Assembly: GCA_028714275.1 (NCBI GenBank)
Contig: JAQTMP010000013.1
Span: 1-16,650 of the forward strand
Source: Candidatus Paceibacterota bacterium
Lineage (GTDB): Bacteria > Patescibacteriota > Minisyncoccia > Phycocordibacterales > CAINVO01
Direction: 5' to 3'
Length of the DNA stretch: 16,650 nt
Within the stretch, counting starts at the first letter, position 1; each line of letters begins with the position of its first letter. The notes under the pieces were generated by a model, which was not told where the DNA came from, ran no database searches, and was given only the letters and a program-made list of their open reading frames with translations. Position numbers and translations under genes: made by a program. This document shows positions 12,119 to 16,650 of the stretch, one piece after another.

Positions 12119-13087
12119 TTACTCTTTTTTTTCAAAAATGCGGAGTTTGGCACTCCGAGCTCGAGGATTTGAGAGGATTTCTGCTCGGGACGGCACAATT
12201 GGCTTTTTGTTTACCAAAATCCCCTTTTCCTCAGCCTTCCATTTTCGAAAGGCTTGCTTGACGATACGATCCTCAAGGCTGTGAAATGAAATAATAGCGA
12301 GGCGGCCATCGGGAGCGAGGCGACTGATGATTGCTTCAAGAGCTTGGGTCAAAGCTCTGAGCTCATCATTGACGGCGATACGGAGAGCCTGAAATGTCTT
12401 GGTGGCGGGATGGCCTTTCCCTTTGGCATACCAAGTCGGCACTGATTGCTTGATGATCTCAACAAGCTCGTCTGTCGTTTCGATAGACTTTAGCTGCCGT
12501 GCCTCAACGATTTTCCTGGCTATCCTTCGGGCAAATCTTTCTTCTCCGTAAGCGTAGATGACGTCAGCGATGTTTTCTTCATCCCAATCGTTGACAATAT
12601 CCCTCGCGTTAAAATGCGCTAATGTGCCTTTGTCAAAAGTCATATCGAGCGGTTCGTTGTAGCGAAAGCTAAATCCCCTGCCCGATTGATCGAGCTGGAA
12701 AGAGCTCAGCCCAAGATCCATCAAGATCTTGTTGACATGCTTGATTTCCAGTTGATCGAGCACTTCCGCCAAGTGGCGAAAGTTTGATTGCTTGAGAAAA
12801 ATTTTGAGATCGGATTTTTTTCCGTTGAATTTCTTTTCAAACTTTCTCAATTTTTCTTCGCTTCTCTCGATAGCTAGCGGATCGGCATCCAATCCGACAA
12901 GGACTAGACTTGATTGCTCCCTCTTGGCTGCATCGGCTAGGAGGGCTTCACTGTGCCCCGCTCCTCCAAGAGTGCAGTCCACAAGGATGTCTCCGGTGGT
13001 GATTGCGAGCCCGTCTATTATTTCTTGTAAAAGAACTGAAATGTGGCCTGGCTGATTGCTTGCTTGGTCTAGTTTTTCTTCACTCAT
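12119..13087 (-). CDS. rsmH: 16S rRNA m4C1402 methyltransferase RsmH (MraW)
   Basis: RsmH methylates N4 of C1402 in 16S rRNA using S-adenosylmethionine. From ATG 13087 it has 322 residues, the usual size. An upstream in-frame ATG at 13129 would add 14 residues and overlap mraZ by 41 bp, so I prefer 13087, one base after the mraZ stop (TAGcATG), which suggests coupled translation. Motifs: HISVLL near the start, SAM-binding DCTLGGAGHS (about 37-46), GLDADPLAIE, ILMDLGLSSFQLD, GRGFSF, LDMTFD, and C-terminal AIISFHSLEDRIVK. All are diagnostic of RsmH. Confidence 0.95.
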   Translation of the reverse strand: MSEEKLDQASNQPGHISVLLQEIIDGLAITTGDILVDCTLGGAGHSEALLADAAKREQSSLVLVGLDADPLAIERSEEKLRKFEKKFNGKKSDLKIFLKQSNFRHLAEVLDQLEIKHVNKILMDLGLSSFQLDQSGRGFSFRYNEPLDMTFDKGTLAHFNARDIVNDWDEENIADVIYAYGEERFARRIARKIVEARQLKSIETTDELVEIIKQSVPTWYAKGKGHPATKTFQALRIAVNDELRALTQALEAIISRLAPDGRLAIISFHSLEDRIVKQAFRKWKAEEKGILVNKKPIVPSRAEILSNPRARSAKLRIFEKKE

Positions 13088-13088
13088 G

Positions 13089-13523
13089 CTAGATGACGCC
13101 AATCTCACCGAGCTTTTCAGCCAGCTCATCGGCCTGCTTCATCACGCGACCCTTGTATGCCTGCCATGCGGAGTCATTCCAGATTTCCACGCGGCTGTGC
13201 ATGCCTGCAAAAACTACTTTCCCGTCTAGACCAGCAAAAACTTTGAGATGATCCGGCACCAAGATGCGGCCGACTGTGTCCACATCAAGCTCCGTCGCAC
13301 TCGCCAACATAAACCGATTGAACCCTCGTGTATTCGCTTGACCCATCGAGAGAGCTCCGAGCTTTTCAGCTACTTTGCTCCATTCTTTTAGCGGATACAG
13401 GAAGAGACAATTGTCCAACCCGTGGGTCACCACCACTTTTTTTCCAAGCTCTTTGCGAAATTTCGAAGGTAGCGAAATGCGCTTTTTTTCGTCGATATTG
13501 TGTGTGTGTTCGCCGATGAGCAT
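13089..13523 (-). CDS. mraZ: Transcriptional regulator MraZ
   Basis: MraZ is a DNA-binding protein that represses its own division/cell-wall operon. The 144 residues contain two SpoVT/AbrB-like repeats with the characteristic motifs DEKKR (11-15; the usual DxKGR slightly altered) and DTVGR (82-86). The N-terminus is the typical MLIGEHTHNID. It is first gene of mraZ-rsmH-ftsL-ftsI. Two perfect GTGGGA boxes 10 bp apart and three weaker in-phase copies lie just upstream, matching MraZ operators. No Shine-Dalgarno precedes the ATG, and 17 bp separate it from the nearest box. Confidence 0.95.
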   Translation of the reverse strand: MLIGEHTHNIDEKKRISLPSKFRKELGKKVVVTHGLDNCLFLYPLKEWSKVAEKLGALSMGQANTRGFNRFMLASATELDVDTVGRILVPDHLKVFAGLDGKVVFAGMHSRVEIWNDSAWQAYKGRVMKQADELAEKLGEIGVI

Positions 13524-13540
13524 ATAAATAAAAATGATGA

Positions 13541-13590
13541 TTTCCCACTTCTTCCCACTTAGCTACATTCTATACCACTAGATACCATTG
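13541..13590 (-). promoter_or_regulatory. MraZ-box array (operator of the division cluster)
   Basis: Reading the plus strand in 10-bp steps from 13541 gives tttcccactt, cttcccactt, agctacattc, tataccacta and gataccattg. The first two are near-perfect copies (AAGTGGGAA on the minus strand); the others share the CCA/CTA core in phase. MraZ is known to bind short TGGG-containing repeats with about one-helical-turn spacing. The array overlaps the likely -10 box. Confidence 0.75.
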
Positions 13591-13598
13591 CACAACAA
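13567..13598 (-). promoter_or_regulatory. Promoter of mraZ-rsmH-ftsL-ftsI
   Basis: Two overlapping readings are possible on the minus strand: TTGTTG (13598-13593), 18 nt, TATAGA (13574-13569); or TTGTGC (13595-13590), 17 nt, TAGAAT (13572-13567). Either places the transcription start at the MraZ boxes, as expected for a repressed promoter. Confidence 0.5.
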
Positions 13599-13614
13599 AG
13601 TTATCCACATCAAA

Positions 13615-13648
13615 AACGCCTCCCGATGGCCGGGAGGCGTTGTTTTTT
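13615..13648. terminator. Intrinsic terminator isolating mraZ from the upstream genes
   Basis: A perfect 10-bp GC-rich stem (13615-13624 with 13632-13641) closes a 7-nt loop. On the plus strand G plus seven T follow; on the minus strand TTTTTG. For minus-strand transcription it ends the 162-residue gene just before the mraZ promoter. The remaining non-coding bases between 13524 and 13686 are the operator and spacer. Confidence 0.88.
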
Positions 13649-13686
13649 TATTTAGCTTTTTAGGCTTTTTACCGAATGCCACTCTA

Positions 13687-14175
13687 CTACTGCAGGTCTT
13701 TCGGCAAGGAAGTCTTGTCGATATAACTGGCCCTGTGGCCACGAATCAAAAGCTGAGGAACTGGAGGCAGAAAATTTCCAGCTTTGATAGCGGCACGGGT
13801 GTACTCGTTTTCAAATCCCCAGTACTCAACGCACGAATGGATTGGGATAAATTTTCCCTTTCGTCCATCAGGGACAAATCTGACAGTGTGAGCCAGGACA
13901 AAGACGATGCGACTGGCAAGGTCAATCCTGGTGACCGAAAGCTGGTCATCCACATCCATCAGAGGGTGCGGATCAGCTTGGACAATGGGACAGACTTTTT
14001 GGCCATTAAACGCATAGAGACTTCCAAACATCTCCCCGCTATGGCCGACCTGCCGGATAAAGCCTTTTGCACTTTGCAAATCAAACCTGGCGATCAAGCC
14101 AATGAAACCGGTCCGGATGGTCAGGTTTCTCTCAGAGAGGCTTTTGCTTCTGGACAGAATTTTTTGTTCTTTCAT
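13687..14175 (-). CDS. Unrecognised 162-residue protein downstream of lysS
   Basis: I do not recognise a family. The ATG at 14175 (MKEQKILSRSKSL) is preferred over 14265, which would overlap the end of lysS. No signal peptide is present. A basic N-terminus is followed by mixed alpha/beta sequence with single histidines and cysteines (QVGHSGEMF, VCPIVQADPHPLMDVDD, FIPIHSCVEYWGFENEY, TRAAIKAG). Soluble and cytoplasmic is likely. The HP/DVDD and HSC segments could bind metal, but this is speculative. It lies 58 bp after lysS on the same strand and a strong terminator starts about 40 bp after its stop, which supports this strand. A longer plus-strand frame (13588-14310) runs through that terminator and is rejected. 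Confidence 0.6.
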   Translation of the reverse strand: MKEQKILSRSKSLSERNLTIRTGFIGLIARFDLQSAKGFIRQVGHSGEMFGSLYAFNGQKVCPIVQADPHPLMDVDDQLSVTRIDLASRIVFVLAHTVRFVPDGRKGKFIPIHSCVEYWGFENEYTRAAIKAGNFLPPVPQLLIRGHRASYIDKTSLPKDLQ

Positions 14176-14233
14176 GTGTCTTTTTTCTGCAATGGATACT
14201 ACTCCATTTTGGAAAAAAGTCCACGATCCAGCG

Positions 14234-15733
14234 CTATTCCTCGTCAATATCAGCGGCCCCACCACCCTGGCGGGGTTTCATCAAAGGAAAAATCTGAGCC
14301 TCACGAATAGAGGTGTTGGCTAGAAAGGCAAAAACGCGTTCGCTCATACCAAAGCCACAAGTAGGCGGCATACCGTACTCAAGGGCTTCGACAAACTCAT
14401 GGGCAAACATTTGGGCTTCATCATCCCCTGCTTCGCGCAGTTTTGATTGAGCTTCAAAACGCTCCGCCTGATCGATTGGATCATTGAGCTCGCTATAGCC
14501 ATTGCCTAGCTCGCTGCCAGCAATGAGAGGTTGAAAACGCTCCACCACTGTGGGGTCAGTCTCTGAAGTTTTAGCCAGGGGCGAAATTTCTTTAGGCACA
14601 CCCACAAGAAAACCTGGGCCTGGAATATTTTTGCGGCAATATTTCCAAAGTGAGTCAATGGCACGGGATTTATTCCAGCCTTTTTTATCATAGGTTACTT
14701 TTAGCTCATGTAATTTTTTTTCAATCGCAGCAAGATCGATAATTTTGATATCAATACCCGTCATCTTTTTTATTGTCTCGGTGTAGTCATAACGTTCCCA
14801 TTTTTGACCCAAATCTATTTGATGCTCTCCGATTGTAAAGATAAGGGTACCGAAAGTCTCCTGAGCCACGTATTTGTAGAGACGCTCTGTGAGCTCCATC
14901 CCCTTTTCAGCATCAGCGTAGGCCCAATACCACTCAAGCTGAGTATAGTCTTGAGCATGCTCGGCGGACATGCCTTCATTGCGAAAAATACGCCCAATTT
15001 CGAAAACTTTTGGATAGCCAGCCACCATCAACTGTTTCTGCCAAAGTTCTCCGCAGGAAATTCTCAAAAAAACATCAATGTCCAAAGCATTGTGGTGGGT
15101 GGCAAAAGGCCTTGCGTCAGCTCCTCCTGTGGTCGTCTCAAGCACTGGCGTTTCTACTTCCAAGAATCCTTCTTTCTGTAAAAAAGTCCGGACCGCGTTC
15201 CAAAAAAGGGATTTCTTGACGAAAAGCTCGCGGACATCTTCGTTGAAAAGAATATCTAGATAACGTCTTCGGAGCCGGGCGTCTGGGTCCTGAATACCGT
15301 GCCATTTTTCGGGTAAATCTCGCAGACTTTTGGAAAGCATTTTCCAGGACGTGACCTCGAGGGTTTTTTCTCCTCGCTTGGTAGTAAAAAGAGTCCCCGT
15401 CAGCTCGACAAAATCTCCGATGTCTACTACTTCATTAAAAAAATCAAAATCATTTTTGACTACATCGTCTTTTTTCAAAAGTCCTTGAAATTTTGCGGTC
15501 CCATCATAGATGTGCAAAAAAATCAGGGCCCCTTGAGGACGGAGAGACATCACCCGACCGGCCAAAGTGACTGATTTTTTTTCAGCTGAGAATTTTTCAA
15601 AAATATCGACGCCAGAAATATCGGCAAGAGAAAACTGTCTGTCGGTTTTAGCTGGGTATGGATTGACTCCTCTGGCTTTTATTTTTTCCAGTTTTTCCAA
15701 GCGGACCTGACGCACTTCTTTGTTTGAAGACAT
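14234..15733 (-). CDS. lysS: Lysyl-tRNA synthetase, class II
   Basis: Charges tRNA-Lys with lysine. The 499 residues have an N-terminal OB-fold anticodon domain (about 54-140) and a class II catalytic domain. Motif 1 is around FLQKEGFLEVETPVL (184-198). Motif 2 is FEIGRIFRNEGMSAEHAQDYTQLEW (split across 244-268), with R251. Motif 3 is TCGFGMSERVFAFL (458-471), with R466. In familiar LysRSs motif 3 reads TGGLGIGIDRL, so here it is about two residues shorter and Asp-Arg is replaced by Glu-Arg. The C-terminal tail is Gly/Asp-rich. The start is supported by a terminator just upstream, a TAATAT box 10 nt before the ATG and a weak AGGA. It follows greA on the same strand but probably has its own promoter. 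Confidence 0.95.
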   Translation of the reverse strand: MSSNKEVRQVRLEKLEKIKARGVNPYPAKTDRQFSLADISGVDIFEKFSAEKKSVTLAGRVMSLRPQGALIFLHIYDGTAKFQGLLKKDDVVKNDFDFFNEVVDIGDFVELTGTLFTTKRGEKTLEVTSWKMLSKSLRDLPEKWHGIQDPDARLRRRYLDILFNEDVRELFVKKSLFWNAVRTFLQKEGFLEVETPVLETTTGGADARPFATHHNALDIDVFLRISCGELWQKQLMVAGYPKVFEIGRIFRNEGMSAEHAQDYTQLEWYWAYADAEKGMELTERLYKYVAQETFGTLIFTIGEHQIDLGQKWERYDYTETIKKMTGIDIKIIDLAAIEKKLHELKVTYDKKGWNKSRAIDSLWKYCRKNIPGPGFLVGVPKEISPLAKTSETDPTVVERFQPLIAGSELGNGYSELNDPIDQAERFEAQSKLREAGDDEAQMFAHEFVEALEYGMPPTCGFGMSERVFAFLANTSIREAQIFPLMKPRQGGGAADIDEE

Positions 15734-15753
15734 AATGTCCTATATATTACACT

Positions 15754-15782
15754 AAAAAATAGCCCCAAGAAAGGGCTATTTT
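15754..15782 (-). terminator. Intrinsic terminator of greA
   Basis: A perfect 10-bp stem (aaaatagccc at 15756-15765 with gggctatttt at 15773-15782) closes a 7-nt loop. On the minus strand it ends in six T followed by AG. It lies between the greA stop and the lysS start. Confidence 0.85.
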
Positions 15783-15809
15783 ACTTTAACGGATATTTGG
15801 GAGTTGAGA

Positions 15810-16274
15810 CTACTCAATAGACACGACTGTGTATTTGACCTCCCCTGTTGGAGTTTTGACGACAAAATCCTCGCCTTTCTTTTTATTGATCATGGCGAGA
15901 CCGATGGGAGAACGGAAAGAAACTTTTCCGGTAGTCATGTCTGCTTCCTCTGAGCCGACAAGCTTGAAAATCTTTTCTGTCTTGTCTCCAGCTTTTTTGA
16001 CATGCACGGTAGCCCCCACTTCTACAGCGGTGCTATGGTGAGGAGCAACAATTTCTGCAGAACTCAAGACTGATTCTAGAGTAGAAATACGGTCCTCGAC
16101 AGCGGCTTGTTCTTCACGTGCCTCGTGATATTCGGCATTTTCGGATAGATCGCCCAAAGACTTAGCAAACTCTAGAGTGTCCGCCACTTCTTTACGTTTG
16201 ACTTTTTTCAGAACATCAAGCTCTTGCTTGAGTTCTTCGTATTTTTCTTTAGTTAAATATTCTTTTTTATCCAT
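15810..16274 (-). CDS. greA: Transcription elongation factor GreA
   Basis: GreA enters the RNA polymerase secondary channel and stimulates cleavage of backtracked transcripts. The 154 residues have the N-terminal antiparallel coiled coil (about 8-75) with the tip sequence GDLSENAEYHEAREEQ; D42 and E45 are the acidic tip residues. The C-terminal FKBP-like domain has the signature VSFRSPIGLAMINKKKGEDF. Length and motifs are normal. It has a near-consensus promoter upstream and a terminator downstream, so it is probably transcribed alone. Confidence 0.96.
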   Translation of the reverse strand: MDKKEYLTKEKYEELKQELDVLKKVKRKEVADTLEFAKSLGDLSENAEYHEAREEQAAVEDRISTLESVLSSAEIVAPHHSTAVEVGATVHVKKAGDKTEKIFKLVGSEEADMTTGKVSFRSPIGLAMINKKKGEDFVVKTPTGEVKYTVVSIE

Positions 16275-16300
16275 GTTTTTAGGTGGTATATTAAGACGGC

Positions 16301-16329
16301 ATTCTACTCTTTTAGGGCTTCAAAGTCAA
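16301..16329 (-). promoter_or_regulatory. Promoter of greA
   Basis: The minus strand has TTGACT (16329-16324), exactly 17 nt, then TAGAAT (16306-16301): one mismatch to consensus in each box. The leader is about 20 nt without a Shine-Dalgarno. Confidence 0.65.
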
Positions 16330-16356
16330 ATTTTTACAACCCTAAAATTGAGGGCT

Positions 16357-16650
16357 CTATTTTAGATACTCAGGCGTGTTGACGCTCATCCATTCCATGA
16401 CTGTCCTCATGGTAGCTGGGGCGCCGGAAGCGTAGTGAGCCGGGCCATGCTCAAGCAAAAGCACAAAAGCATAATCTGGGCTCTGGTAAGGATAAAAACC
16501 CGTCACCCAGGAGTTGACGTACTGTTTTTGAGTGCCTTGCTCGGCGGTACCAGTCTTGGCGGCAATAGCCACCTGAGGCATTGAGAGGCCTTGTACTGTG
16601 CCAGCTGTGACTCCCAGCCTCATACCATCTCGTACATCCTGATAGTAAGC
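16357..16650 (-). CDS. Class B penicillin-binding protein, C-terminal end (5' part outside window)
   Basis: The frame is open to the window edge at 16650, so this is the last 97 residues of a longer gene; the ATG at 16623 is internal. The KTG box of the transpeptidase appears as AIAAKTGTAEQG, and the following WVTGFYPYQSPDYAFVLLLEHG strand is typical. The KTGTAEQG form and the ending resemble the PBP2/MrdA group that works in lateral wall synthesis, which would make it a second transpeptidase beside FtsI. The subgroup is uncertain because SxxK and the N-terminal domain are not visible. It precedes greA by 82 bp on the same strand; a weak GCCCT/AGGG hairpin follows the stop. Confidence 0.85.
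   Translation of the reverse strand, partial: AYYQDVRDGMRLGVTAGTVQGLSMPQVAIAAKTGTAEQGTQKQYVNSWVTGFYPYQSPDYAFVLLLEHGPAHYASGAPATMRTVMEWMSVNTPEYLK

Noticed and set aside
13088..13129. Longer RsmH start at 13129
   Set aside because: It would overlap mraZ by 41 bp and add residues not typical of RsmH. ATG 13087 directly after the mraZ stop gives the normal length.
13588..14310. Plus-strand open frame of 240 residues
   Set aside because: It would read through the strong terminator hairpin at 13615-13641, overlaps the end of lysS in antisense, and has no promoter or ribosome-binding site. The minus-strand frame fits the neighbouring transcription and terminator better.

Overview
The window looks like a chromosomal segment from a bacterium of the Candidate Phyla Radiation (Patescibacteria), most likely a Parcubacteria-like lineage. 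The reasons are: compact genes with short gaps; a reduced mraZ-rsmH-ftsL-ftsI cluster with no mur genes beside it; a class II LysRS with an unusual motif 3; a 3' CCA not encoded on the tRNA; few Shine-Dalgarno sites; and several -10 boxes almost touching the start codon. TGA, TAA and TAG all act as stops, so the UGA-glycine code of Gracilibacteria/Absconditabacteria does not apply. The taxonomic call rests on family knowledge and was not searched.

Layout. Positions 1-1505 (+) hold the 3' part of dnaB and, 6 bp later, recR. Positions 1548-3053 (-) hold rplU and rmuC. From 3137 (+) come a YqeY-like gene and a small charged protein, closed by a hairpin terminator. On the minus strand, 4006-5455 encodes a small membrane-anchored protein followed by a large secreted protein, behind a promoter and a structured leader. 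Positions 5612-7198 (+) are an ABC permease and ATPase of the NitT/TauT type with no binding protein nearby. Two DoxX-like membrane genes (7187-7570 and 9360-9710, both -) bracket a convergent accessory pair. That pair is an unrecognised 350-residue protein with a lysine-rich linker and a lysozyme-like membrane-anchored protein, which share a terminator and an identical 16-nt ribosome-binding module.

From 9748 to the end nearly everything is on the minus strand. In transcription order (right to left) it is: a transpeptidase PBP (partial at the window edge), greA, lysS, an unrecognised 162-residue protein, a terminator, then mraZ-rsmH-ftsL-like-ftsI, tRNA-Glu(CUC) and the second DoxX gene. The division cluster starts at an operator of 10-bp-phased repeats that fits MraZ autoregulation. 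It ends in a very large inverted repeat that includes the last codons of ftsI.

Core functions are replication and repair (DnaB, RecR, RmuC), translation (L21, LysRS, tRNA-Glu), transcript elongation (GreA) and septal/lateral wall synthesis (MraZ, RsmH, FtsL, FtsI, second PBP). The accessory part is 3620-9710: secreted and surface proteins, a lysozyme fold, membrane DoxX proteins and an orphan importer. No mobile element, CRISPR array or phage module was seen, and no gene-free stretch exceeds about 165 bp. All promoters, terminators and repeats were read by eye.
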